64,000 nt of DNA. Origin: Gammaproteobacteria bacterium. Lineage in GTDB: Bacteria; Pseudomonadota; Gammaproteobacteria; Pseudomonadales; Azotimanducaceae. The notes under the pieces were generated by a model that was not told the DNA's origin, ran no database searches, and was given only the letters and a program-made list of their open reading frames with translations. This document shows, in pieces, positions 39,806-49,201 of this stretch (positions within the stretch are counted from its first letter, which is position 1; each line of letters opens with the position of its first letter). The stretch is taken from contig VXYL01000054.1 of NCBI GenBank assembly GCA_009846005.1, forward strand, positions 89,561-153,560, in the 5' to 3' direction. Both the position numbers and the translations under genes were made by a program.

Positions 39806-40725
39806 AGGTCGAACCGGAGGCCCATCGCTAGCGTGTGGGTTCGGTGGTCGACCGCCGTTGCGTTGATCGGCACCCGGATTTCCCGCCGGGTTCCGTCCGC
39901 TCGGTACCGCACGATGCTGACGTCCGCCGCATCGGTCTCGATCTTTCCCATGTCGGTGTAGCGGTAGCTCAAGTCCAGGTGGACACTCTCGCGAACGGGT
40001 ACGGCGACCCCCGCTGTCAGGGTCCAAGTGAAAGTACCCCCCGTTCCGTCGGGGAGGGCGGTGAAGGGAATCTCGCCCTCCGGGCCCCGGCGCAGGTAAC
40101 CGGTCGGCTCGTCTGGATCGGGAAACTGCTGAACATAGGCGGTCACCCGGTAGCGGGTGACTCCCGCGCCGACCCCGAGGTACGGTCTCGCGGTCCGGCC
40201 CGAGCCGAGCGTCCAGCCCGGAAGATCGTAGAGTCCGGCCAGAACCAGTTGCCACGAATCCAGCGTTGCCTCGGACGGCTGGTGCTCCCCGCCATTACGG
40301 TAGTTGGTGTTGCCGCGCCAGTCGAATGCCCGGGGCGGGGCGACCTCCAATTGCATCCGAGGCCCGGATCGAAACCGGATGCCCGCCGCAAGGCGAAACT
40401 GCCAGCCGGTGTCGAACGCCCCGGCATCGAACAAGCCCTCGCCGCCGTACAGTGCGGCCTGTCCACCGTCGTCGCCGTCGACGAATCGGGCGCCCTCGGG
40501 TCGGACGATGGCCATGCCCATGCTGAGATAAGGCGCGTTCCTCGCGGCGGTCGACTCGATCGGGGGCGAGCCGACGGCAGACCCTGCAGGCTTGTCCGAG
40601 GCTGCGGCAGGCTCGCCGTGGACGACTAGACTCGATGCCAACACGAGGGCAGGCAGGGCCGTGACCAGCGGATATCCAGCCGTCAGCCCAGGGCAACGCG
40701 AACGACCGGACAAGATCTCGGACAT
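39802..40725 (-). CDS. Outer-membrane beta-barrel protein
   Basis: Signal peptide; RPYLGVGAGVTRYRVTAYV, HLDLSYRYTDMGKIET, terminal LAMGLRFDL. Confidence 0.75.
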   Translation of the reverse strand: MSEILSGRSRCPGLTAGYPLVTALPALVLASSLVVHGEPAAASDKPAGSAVGSPPIESTAARNAPYLSMGMAIVRPEGARFVDGDDGGQAALYGGEGLFDAGAFDTGWQFRLAAGIRFRSGPRMQLEVAPPRAFDWRGNTNYRNGGEHQPSEATLDSWQLVLAGLYDLPGWTLGSGRTARPYLGVGAGVTRYRVTAYVQQFPDPDEPTGYLRRGPEGEIPFTALPDGTGGTFTWTLTAGVAVPVRESVHLDLSYRYTDMGKIETDAADVSIVRYRADGTRREIRVPINATAVDHRTHTLAMGLRFDL

Positions 40726-40732
40726 GCCCGGA

Positions 40733-41365
40733 CTATTCGCCCAGGTAGAACGCGGTCGTGCGATCAGCCGCTGCCTTGGCAACGTCCGTTGCCGCGCCAG
40801 CCGCCACCGCCGCCTGTCCCCATGCCTCGCCACTGCCTGCAATGAACGCCCGACCCCGGCGCGACGTGGCAAAGGCGACTTCGTCCAGCTTGGGCTCGCT
40901 CGGCCGGACGATATGGAAGGCCAGTCCGACGAGGCCCAACTCCCAACCGACACCGGTCGCGCCGGGGCCGTACTCGTCCCAGTGTGCCGACGGACGCGAG
41001 GTGTGCGTGAGCGTCAAGCGTCCGCCTTTGGCGCCATCGTTCGAAACACGAACCTCCACCCAGCTCACATCCCCGGCGAACTCCCAGGTAACGGCGAGGA
41101 ACGACGGCGGCTGGCAACCGGTGATCGTTCCGCCCGCGTTCCCCTCGAACTGGTAGCGACCGCCAAGTCGGAGTTCTCCCCCCACCGGCATGAACCAGCG
41201 CTGCAGCCGCTCTCGGTCGGTCACCGCTTTCCACAATTCCTCCGCCGGGGCTTCGAAGCGGCGTGACAACGTCACGGCATGGGCCAGATCGCCATCATGT
41301 TGCGGCGAGAAAACCCGACGCTCGACGGCTTCGAGATGTTCTGCTGCATCAAAGTCCAGTTCCAT
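40733..41365 (-). CDS. SRPBCC/AHSA1-family protein
   Basis: VTLSRRFEAPAEELWKAVTDRERLQRWFMPVGGELRLGGRYQFEGNAGGTI. Confidence 0.85.
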   Translation of the reverse strand: MELDFDAAEHLEAVERRVFSPQHDGDLAHAVTLSRRFEAPAEELWKAVTDRERLQRWFMPVGGELRLGGRYQFEGNAGGTITGCQPPSFLAVTWEFAGDVSWVEVRVSNDGAKGGRLTLTHTSRPSAHWDEYGPGATGVGWELGLVGLAFHIVRPSEPKLDEVAFATSRRGRAFIAGSGEAWGQAAVAAGAATDVAKAAADRTTAFYLGE

Positions 41366-41504
41366 CCGCCAACCCCCCAGCGGCAATCCGTCACTCCGAC
41401 CCCGACGAACGTAGCAACTCGGCACGCCGAGACCTAGGAATCAGCGCAGCATTCTATGCGAGGTTGCACCGGGGCCGGGGACGGTCGTGCAGAGAAGACG
41501 GATC

Positions 41505-41529
41505 GCAGGGGACGGGCTTGTCCCGTCCC
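41505..41529 (+). repeat. REP-like hairpin, type A, foot mutated to GCAG
   Basis: GCAG GGGACGGG CTTGT CCCGTCCC. Confidence 0.75.
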
Positions 41530-41790
41530 GTTGCCAGGGTGCCAGCGGCATAAGGCACGGGCAACCATCAAGGGTCCCGGCAATCTATTCAACGGATCGC
41601 GCGTTACCTGCGAGTTCCATCGGCTGAACGTGTCGCAGGTAGCGCCGTCGGCACTTGCGTCGGTGCTGGTCGGTTTGTTCCTGCTTTTCCCCCGTTAGGA
41701 CTCTCAACGGTTGAAGATCCTGGTGGCGTCGACGGCAATTCTCTAGACTCCGCGCCTTCCCTCGCAAGTGTGTGTGTTCAAGGAACTAGC

Positions 41791-43059
41791 ATGTCCGCAC
41801 TCCCGCCTGGCGACGCTGCCGCGCTTGGCTTCGATCCGAAACGCCTAGACCAGATCGGCCCGGCGATGCAGGCGTACATCGACGATGAGCGCGTGCCCAA
41901 CCTGGTTACGCTCATCGCGCGGCGGGGCCAGGTCGTCCATCTCGAGGCGCGTGGGGTATTGAGCTTCGAGACGGGCAAGCCGGTGACCCCCGAGAGCCTC
42001 TTCCGCATGTTTTCGAATACCAAGCCGCTTGCGGGGGTCGCGACCTGCATACTCTACGAGCGCGGCCTCCTCACCCCGGACGACCCGGTGTCGGGATTCC
42101 TCCCGGAGTTCGGCGACAGCCGCGTACAAGTTCCCAACGCGCCCGGAATGACTGAACGCACCAAGCGCGGCATCACGGTGCGCGACTGCCTGACGAATAC
42201 CACGGGCATCCTGAATCCCGGCACGATGCCGGCGTTCTACCGCGAGCAGTATGCCGACGTGTTTGCGCGTCTGTACGACGGCGTCGACGCCTTGAAGACC
42301 CTTGGCTGGATGCGCCGCGACGACACGCCGACACTGTCGCCGCGCGAACGTGTGCGCGCGCTCGCCGAACTGCCGCTCATGGGGCAGCCCGGCGAGCACT
42401 TCGAGTATCACGTTGGCTACCCGGTGCTCACGGAGGTTATCGCGGCGGCATGCGGTCAGCCCGTCAACGAGTTCTTCCAGGAGAGCATCTTCGACCCGCT
42501 AGGCATGGATAGCACAGGTTTCTATGTGAAGGACGGTCTCGCCGAGCACTTCGGCGACAGCTACATCCCGCGGCACTCCGCCGACGCCGTCAAGCTCGAG
42601 GTGTTCGAACGCGGCGAGACCTCCGAGAAGGCTACCGGCTCGGGCGAGTTCTGCGTCGGGGGTTCCAGCGGCGGTATCGTGACCACGGTGGGCGACTATG
42701 CCCGGTTCGGCCAGATGCTCCTAAACGGCGGCGAACTGGACGGCGCCCGCATTCTCGGGCGCAAGACGGTGGACCTTATGGTCAGCAATCACACCGGCAA
42801 CATGCAGATCCCGATAACTGGCCCGGGCTTCCACTGGGGCCTAGGCGTCGCGACCTACCACGGCCGCGACCGCCCTGCACCGTTGATACGGTCCGTCGGC
42901 AGCTACGGTTGGGACGGTGCGGCCGGAACCACGTACTGGGCCGATCCGAGCGAGGAACTCCTGGGCGTTTGCCTGACGCAGGTGATGATGGCCGGCGCGA
43001 TGCCCAACAACGACTATCAGGAGACCTTTCAACGGTTGGCGTACCAGGCTCTCACATAA
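41791..43059 (+). CDS. Serine hydrolase (beta-lactamase family)
   Basis: RMFSNTKPLAGVA (SxxK), EHFEYHVGYPVLTEVI. Confidence 0.88.
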   Translation: MSALPPGDAAALGFDPKRLDQIGPAMQAYIDDERVPNLVTLIARRGQVVHLEARGVLSFETGKPVTPESLFRMFSNTKPLAGVATCILYERGLLTPDDPVSGFLPEFGDSRVQVPNAPGMTERTKRGITVRDCLTNTTGILNPGTMPAFYREQYADVFARLYDGVDALKTLGWMRRDDTPTLSPRERVRALAELPLMGQPGEHFEYHVGYPVLTEVIAAACGQPVNEFFQESIFDPLGMDSTGFYVKDGLAEHFGDSYIPRHSADAVKLEVFERGETSEKATGSGEFCVGGSSGGIVTTVGDYARFGQMLLNGGELDGARILGRKTVDLMVSNHTGNMQIPITGPGFHWGLGVATYHGRDRPAPLIRSVGSYGWDGAAGTTYWADPSEELLGVCLTQVMMAGAMPNNDYQETFQRLAYQALT

Positions 43060-43129
43060 AGCCTGCCTGCAGCACCCTCCACGGGTCGGAGCTCGATTGG
43101 CACGCGTACGCTCCGGCCATGGACCTTCG

Positions 43130-44368
43130 TCAGTCGATGATCGCTTGCCGCACCGCGTTTTCGAAGTCGTACTGCGCACCCGGATGGGGTTGTTGCAGCA
43201 TGAGGACGCCGGCGAGTTCCTCGGCGGGGTCCGTCCAGGAACGGGTGCCGAACGCGCCGCCCCAGCCGAATGCGCCCGCACTGCGCCGGCTGTCGGCGGC
43301 GACCGGGTCGAGCACGACGGCGACGGTATAGCCGAAGCCCTGTCCCCTCGCGGTCTGCGTAAAGCCGCGATACAGATTCCCCAGGTGGTTGCTTGCCATC
43401 CATTCGACCGAGCGCGATCCGAGTAGACGATGGCCGAAAAGCTCGCCGCCGTTCGCCAGCATCTGTTCGAAATGGAGATAGTCCCTGGCGGTGCTTGACA
43501 GGCCGTAGGAACCGGAGAAGTAGGTGGTGTCGCGACTCCAACGCGATATGTCGCGTCCTTGGATGACAACTCTTCGCGATGCCTTGGGCGGCGGCACGTT
43601 GTAGTGCGTGTCGGTCATATCCAGCGGGTCGAAGATCCGCGTCTGCACGAACTCGTCGTAGGGCGTGCCGGAGACGATCTCGATGATGCGGGCGACGACA
43701 TCGAGCCCGGTTCCGCCGCTGTAGGTCCAGCGCGAGCCGGGCTGGAAGTCCAGGACTGCGGCGCCAAGCGTGGGAATGTAGCTCGCCAACGTCACCCGCT
43801 CTGCCGGTCGCGACTGGGCTGTTCCCAGACCGCCGCTGGCCAAGCCGGACGTGTGCGTCAGCAGGTGCTTGATCGTGACTGGCGTTTCGGCGGGAACCAG
43901 CCGGTGTTGCGGCGGATTGCGACGATCGATACGAAACGGGCTGATGTCCTCGTCCGCCGGTTCCTTCAACACGGCGACCTGCATGTCGGCAAACTCGGGA
44001 ATGTACTTCGACACCGGATCGTTCGGACGAATCAGACCCTCCTCGATCATCATCATCGCCGCGACCCCGAGAATCGGCTTCGTGGAAGACATCATGATGA
44101 AGATCGCATCCTCCGACATGGGACGTCCGGCCTCCACGTCCATCATGCCGTGCGCCTTGAAATGAACCACCTTGCCGCGGCGGGCGACGGCCGTTACCGC
44201 ACCCTGGATGTTGCCGGCTTCGATGTGCCGCGTCATCGCGGCGTCGATCCGCAGCAGCCGTTCCGTCGACATGCCGACCGACTCGGGTTCGGCATCCGGA
44301 ATCTCCGCGCCGCAGACTGCGATCGCCGAAAAGGCAGAAAGGGCAGCAAGCCATGTTCTCATTCGCAT
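43130..44368 (-). CDS. Serine hydrolase (beta-lactamase family), exported
   Basis: MMSSTKPILGVA (SxxK), LLTHTSGLASGG, WTYSGGTGLDVVARI; signal peptide at MRMRTWLAALSAF. Confidence 0.88.
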   Translation of the reverse strand: MRMRTWLAALSAFSAIAVCGAEIPDAEPESVGMSTERLLRIDAAMTRHIEAGNIQGAVTAVARRGKVVHFKAHGMMDVEAGRPMSEDAIFIMMSSTKPILGVAAMMMIEEGLIRPNDPVSKYIPEFADMQVAVLKEPADEDISPFRIDRRNPPQHRLVPAETPVTIKHLLTHTSGLASGGLGTAQSRPAERVTLASYIPTLGAAVLDFQPGSRWTYSGGTGLDVVARIIEIVSGTPYDEFVQTRIFDPLDMTDTHYNVPPPKASRRVVIQGRDISRWSRDTTYFSGSYGLSSTARDYLHFEQMLANGGELFGHRLLGSRSVEWMASNHLGNLYRGFTQTARGQGFGYTVAVVLDPVAADSRRSAGAFGWGGAFGTRSWTDPAEELAGVLMLQQPHPGAQYDFENAVRQAIID

Positions 44369-44650
44369 CGTAGATCCCCCGTCGACAGTGTCAGGATTCG
44401 GGGGCGGGAGCCCGTTGTCAACCACAATGGGCGTTACGGCCGCAGGAGGGACCACTCCCGGCGCGCTGCCCCGTGCGTCCGAAGTCGATGGAGGTCGTCC
44501 CGCAAGGCGCGGTCGCGCCTCATCGTCTATCCTGCGCCTTGAGTCACGCGTGCATCATGTCGGAATGACTTCGACTCTCCGCACGTATACCGGCGCCCAG
44601 CCTCGTCGGTCGCCGCTAGGGTCGCTGCAAAACGCCTGCCTCGGCACTGG

Positions 44651-45574
44651 CTATCTTTTGGCCGGCAACTGCACTCCCGAATCCTGCTCATACGCAGAGA
44701 CGAATTTCTGGGCGCGCGCGACTTTGGCCCGTTCGTCGTCCTTGTCGATGTAGCCGGGTACGACGCCTTGCTGGGTGAGAATCGCGAACCTTGGCGGGTT
44801 TCGATCAAGCGCTTCTTGCGGGATCCGGCCGATGAAGTCCTCCGTGGCCCGAAGGAGGGACCGCACCATGAGAAGATGGACGCTGACCCGCAGCCCTGGC
44901 GCCACGCGATCATAGGCACCGTGCCAGGTATTCCCGTGAAAAACCACGAGCGAGCCTGCCGGCGCATCGACCGGGACGGCCCGATCGTTGCCACCTTCGC
45001 CAATGGAGGTTTCCCTCCGGACCGGGTTGCGGCACCACTTGTGACTACTGGGTACGAACGCCGTGCTGCCGTTGTCTCGGTTGAAGTCCGTCAGCGCATA
45101 GATGCCCTTGCATACCAAGGCTTGCTTTGGCAACGGTGACGGCAGCTGTGTATCCGTGTGCAACCGAAACCGGGTGGTGCCTGGCCCCTTCATGAAGGAA
45201 GTCAGGGATGACAGCACCACGTCGTAGCCACATAGGTATGTCGCCAAAGCGAGCAGCACCGGGTTCATCAGCGACTCCTCGAACACGGGATCCTCAAGCA
45301 GCAACGCCTTCATCGTGTCGCCGACCGGCGAATCGATCTGGCTCTCCGGTCTGCCCCGGTCGAGATCGGGCCGTTTGCCGTTACGCCGCTCGGCGATATC
45401 AAGACATGCCTCGAGCATCCGTTCGGCGAGTCCATTGGGGCTTGCGATTTCCGGCGGGATGACGCAGTAGCCGCGGGCATCCAGATCCTTCGCGTAGCGC
45501 TGCAAGCCGAGATCGTTGATCTCGTCCCAAGGGCGACCAAAGCTGCTGTCCGACGCGGATGTGGTTTCTGCCAT
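44651..45574 (-). CDS. Phytanoyl-CoA dioxygenase family protein
   Basis: RFRLHTDTQLPSP (HxD), GIYALTDFNRDNGSTAFVPSSHKW, VFHGNTWHGAYDR. Confidence 0.83.
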   Translation of the reverse strand: MAETTSASDSSFGRPWDEINDLGLQRYAKDLDARGYCVIPPEIASPNGLAERMLEACLDIAERRNGKRPDLDRGRPESQIDSPVGDTMKALLLEDPVFEESLMNPVLLALATYLCGYDVVLSSLTSFMKGPGTTRFRLHTDTQLPSPLPKQALVCKGIYALTDFNRDNGSTAFVPSSHKWCRNPVRRETSIGEGGNDRAVPVDAPAGSLVVFHGNTWHGAYDRVAPGLRVSVHLLMVRSLLRATEDFIGRIPQEALDRNPPRFAILTQQGVVPGYIDKDDERAKVARAQKFVSAYEQDSGVQLPAKR

Positions 45575-45842
45575 TGGTGCTCCGCCGTGCCGATCAACCG
45601 AGCCTACGCAGGACTATGGCGAGCCGCAAATCGAGTGGCAGCTGCGGTTTCGCGGAAATTTGGTTGGCCAAAGCGCCGATCCGGGCTCTTGTCAACGGTC
45701 GGGTCGTTCCAACCGACAACAGTCGGACGACCGGATGGCACTGCGTGGTTGCCGATCGGTGGAAGGGCTTTCGCGCACCCAGACACCTACCAATCATCGC
45801 TGGGGACGCGACATAATTCTCGTGAGCGACATAAATAGTTGT

Positions 45843-46313
45843 CTAACGTCCAGGATTCGTCCCGATCCGCCTCAGCAGGCGTTGACACTGGCGTACCCCC
45901 AAGTTCGTGCCGTAGGACTCGCGCAAGTGTGACGCAAGGAGTTTGCCGTTCCAGGTGTCTCCACTTAGTCCGAAAGCGCTCGGCGGAGCGTCTAAATCGT
46001 GTCTTAGCTCTGTCCGCTTGTGCGCGTCCAGGGATGGAGGCCGGCCCGGTCGGCTCGAATCCCGGAGACCCGGCAGGCCCTGATCCTCAAGGGTATTGGC
46101 CCACCGGCGCAACGTGCGCGGATCCTCGCCGAAGAGGTCGGCAACCTGTGTCGGGCCAAGTCCGCTGGCCATGAGCAGCAGGCCGTGCAAGCGGTGTTCG
46201 TAGCGGGATGCCGCAGACCGCCTAACCTCCCGCCGCAGCATGTCCCGCAGCTTCATGCGCACGTCATCATGGCGTTGTTGTCGTCTCTCGTCCACCAAAC
46301 TAGCGTAGCACAA
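45843..46313 (-). mobile_element. IS630-type transposase N-terminal HTH fragment (DDE domain absent)
   Basis: LLLMASGLGPTQVADLFGEDPRTLRRWANTLEDQGLPGL and GVRQCQRLLRRIG, then stop; no DDE-domain ORF follows. Confidence 0.65.
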
Positions 46314-46616
46314 AAAGGATCAACAATTTAAGTCGTCATCGGCCGGTAGTGGCGTGTGGCGCAACCATGACTACTGCTTGGTAGTCGCTGGGTTTTCGGC
46401 GGTAGTCGTGGCGGGTGCGGCCTGGCAACCGCTCAAACACCAATCGCGGATGTTGTTCGCACTATGCGGCATGCGTACGGTTGCCCCGGTTTTCGCTGGG
46501 CCGGTGTCGATACTGCGGCCTGGCCCAACGGTGGCTGCTGGGGAGCGCATGTACGAACGGGTTGGATCGCCGCGGCGTCGGACGACGTGGGGCGCGCATG
46601 ACGAATTTGCCGGATC

Positions 46617-47612
46617 ATGACCAGCCCGGGTACGCACTCGACGCTCGTGAACGGAGCCTACGTCGCTGTGGCGACGGCTGTCGTGTGTTTGTCGGTAGTG
46701 GGTCCCATGCTGGCCGCTGACAACGGGTCTGAACCCATCAAACCGATTCCGACGAACGGTCAATACGACGCCTCGAAGGTATCGCTCGGTCGGCTGCTGT
46801 TTCACGACCAACGACTGTCGAAGGACGACTCGGTGTCGTGCGCGAGCTGCCACGATCTGGCGTCGGGCGGCGACGATGGGCGCCGCGTGTCTTTCGGCGT
46901 CGATGATGCAGAGGGCACGATCAACGCGCCTACGGTGTTCAACGCCGGGTTCAACTTCAAGCAGTTCTGGGACGGCCGCGCCAACAGCTTGGAAGACCAG
47001 ATCGACGGTCCGGTGCAGTCGTCCGTCGAGATGGCAAGTCTCTGGCCGGATGTCGTCGCCAAGCTCTATCAGGAGGACACCTACCCGGCTCTTTTCGATG
47101 CGATCTACCCCGACGGCATCAACCGTGCGAACGTCAAGAACGCGTTGGCCGAGTTCATGCGCTCGCTGAATACGCCAAATAGTCGCTTTGATCGTTGGCT
47201 CCACGGCGACGAAAGCGCGCTCAACGACGAGGAGGCGCGGGGCTACGGTCTGTTTAAGTATTACGGCTGCGTGTCCTGCCATCAGGGTGCCGCCGTCGGC
47301 GGAAACATGTTCCAGGTGTTCGGCGTGCTCAATGAGTACTTCAAGCGACGCGGCAACATCACCGAAGCCGACATGGGGCGGTACAACGTCACCGGCAACG
47401 AAGCGGATATGCACGCGTTCAAGGTTCCGAGTCTGCGCATGGCGGCCCATACCGCCCCTTACCTTCACGACGGCAGCGCCGCCACGCTGCGCGATGCTGT
47501 CGACATCATGTTCGAATTCCAGCTGGGCAGAGAGGCGCCCGACGAGGACAAGGACGCAATCGTCGCCTTCATCAAGACACTCGCTGGGGAGTGGGAGGAG
47601 CAATGGCAATAA
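46617..47612 (+). CDS. Di-haem cytochrome c peroxidase family protein
   Basis: Two CxxCH motifs (CASCHD, CVSCHQ); LGRLLFHDQRLSKDDSVSC; FKVPSLRMAAHTAPYLHDGSAATLRDAV. Confidence 0.92.
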   Translation: MTSPGTHSTLVNGAYVAVATAVVCLSVVGPMLAADNGSEPIKPIPTNGQYDASKVSLGRLLFHDQRLSKDDSVSCASCHDLASGGDDGRRVSFGVDDAEGTINAPTVFNAGFNFKQFWDGRANSLEDQIDGPVQSSVEMASLWPDVVAKLYQEDTYPALFDAIYPDGINRANVKNALAEFMRSLNTPNSRFDRWLHGDESALNDEEARGYGLFKYYGCVSCHQGAAVGGNMFQVFGVLNEYFKRRGNITEADMGRYNVTGNEADMHAFKVPSLRMAAHTAPYLHDGSAATLRDAVDIMFEFQLGREAPDEDKDAIVAFIKTLAGEWEEQWQ

Positions 47613-49201
47613 CCTCGAGATCGATATTGGTCGGCATCGCCTTTTCAGTGGTGATCGTCTCTGCGAGCGCGGTTCTTTACGCGATGGCGCAGCAGAACGA
47701 CCCGCAGCCCTATCGCGGTTCAATCGCTCAGGTTCGTCAGGTCCAGCAGCTGGCTGCGGAATGGAGCGTCGAGACGGCCCGGGTGCGGTCGGACCCGTTG
47801 GCGGACTACGACGCCTTGGTCGCCTTCATCCCGCAGATGGAGACGTTGAAGAGCGGGTTGCTGGATACGATCCGCGGGATAGCCGACGTTCCGGATCGTC
47901 TTGCCAACGATGTGAGCGCCTACGCGAGCGCGATCGACGCCAAGGAGGAGCGCATCGAGCGCTTCAAGACCGCGAATTCCGTGGTCCGAAACTCGACGCG
48001 CTACCTGCCGCTGGCGGCGGCCAACATCGTCCAGAATGCCGAAGCGGATACGGATCTTGCGCGGGAGGTGGGGACAACGGCGAATGAGATCAACGACTAC
48101 CTGGCCGCTCCCACCGACGCGGCAAAGGGTCGACTCACCGCCGTGGTCGAGCGACTGGGTCAACGAGCCGAACGCCTCCCCAACGGGCTCGCCAACGCGG
48201 TGACCAACTTCACCTCCCACGCAAGGGTACTGCTTGATCGGCAAGGCCCGATGGACGAGATCTTCGAGCAGGCGACGTCGAGCGACATCTCCAACATGTC
48301 GGCTCGATTGATCACCGATCTCGGCACCGAGCTTGGACGTGTCGAGCAACGCAGCACCTGGTTCATGAACGGAATGCTCGGGGCTGCGGCGGCGTTGCTG
48401 CTGGTTTGGATCGCTGTCGCCGTGCTGCGCAAACCCGATGCGACCAAGGTTGTCCACCCCTCTGCCGGTGCCCGGCGCGGTGCCGTGGTCGCGACCGCGG
48501 CGCAGACCGCATCGGTCAGCGAGCGCGACGCCGTGGTAGCCGAGAAGCTGTTGATGACGCAACGGATCCTCTCGGGAGCGATCGGCGAGCGCATCGCCGC
48601 GGCATCCAGCGGCTTGGCCGCAAGCGCCGACGCGTTGCCGATCGAGAATGGCGCCGCCGACGACATGCGCCGGCAGGCGCGAGAAATCGCCGCACTGGCG
48701 GAGCGTCTGTCGTCGGTCAGCAACAAACAGGACGTGAGCTACGACCTGCTCGACATAAACGACTGCATCCCCGACATCATCGAAACCACCGGTGCGGAGG
48801 GCGTTGCGACGGTAACGACTGAGTCGGCGGATGTGCCTGAGGTCTTCGCGTCAAAGACCGAAATCTGCCTGATGTTGGAGAAGATCCTCGAGAACTCGGT
48901 TCAGGCGATCCAGGAAAAGGACTTTGGTGACGGCGACAACAAGGGCGAGATCCGAATCACCACGGACGGCGACGACGAGAAGGCGACCGTGACCGTGTTC
49001 GACAACGGCCACGGGATGACTGCCGACGTGCGCGCGCGGATGTTCGAGCCGTTCTACACGTCGAAGGATGATCGCGATGGCGTCGGTCTAACCACGACCC
49101 GCCATTTGGTGGAGAAATACGGAGGCACGGTCTCGGTCAGTTCGCATGTGGGCGGGGGAACGGTCACCCGCATCGAGTTGCCCGGGATGGTGGCGCGATG
49201 A
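47603..49201 (+). CDS. Sensor-histidine-kinase-like protein with all-helical periplasmic (DAHL-like) sensor and HATPase domain
   Basis: Two TM segments flanking a helical region; N box ILENSVQAI, DNGHGM, FEPFYTSK, GVGLTTTRHLVEKYGG; overlaps the peroxidase gene. Confidence 0.85.
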   Translation: MAITSRSILVGIAFSVVIVSASAVLYAMAQQNDPQPYRGSIAQVRQVQQLAAEWSVETARVRSDPLADYDALVAFIPQMETLKSGLLDTIRGIADVPDRLANDVSAYASAIDAKEERIERFKTANSVVRNSTRYLPLAAANIVQNAEADTDLAREVGTTANEINDYLAAPTDAAKGRLTAVVERLGQRAERLPNGLANAVTNFTSHARVLLDRQGPMDEIFEQATSSDISNMSARLITDLGTELGRVEQRSTWFMNGMLGAAAALLLVWIAVAVLRKPDATKVVHPSAGARRGAVVATAAQTASVSERDAVVAEKLLMTQRILSGAIGERIAAASSGLAASADALPIENGAADDMRRQAREIAALAERLSSVSNKQDVSYDLLDINDCIPDIIETTGAEGVATVTTESADVPEVFASKTEICLMLEKILENSVQAIQEKDFGDGDNKGEIRITTDGDDEKATVTVFDNGHGMTADVRARMFEPFYTSKDDRDGVGLTTTRHLVEKYGGTVSVSSHVGGGTVTRIELPGMVAR

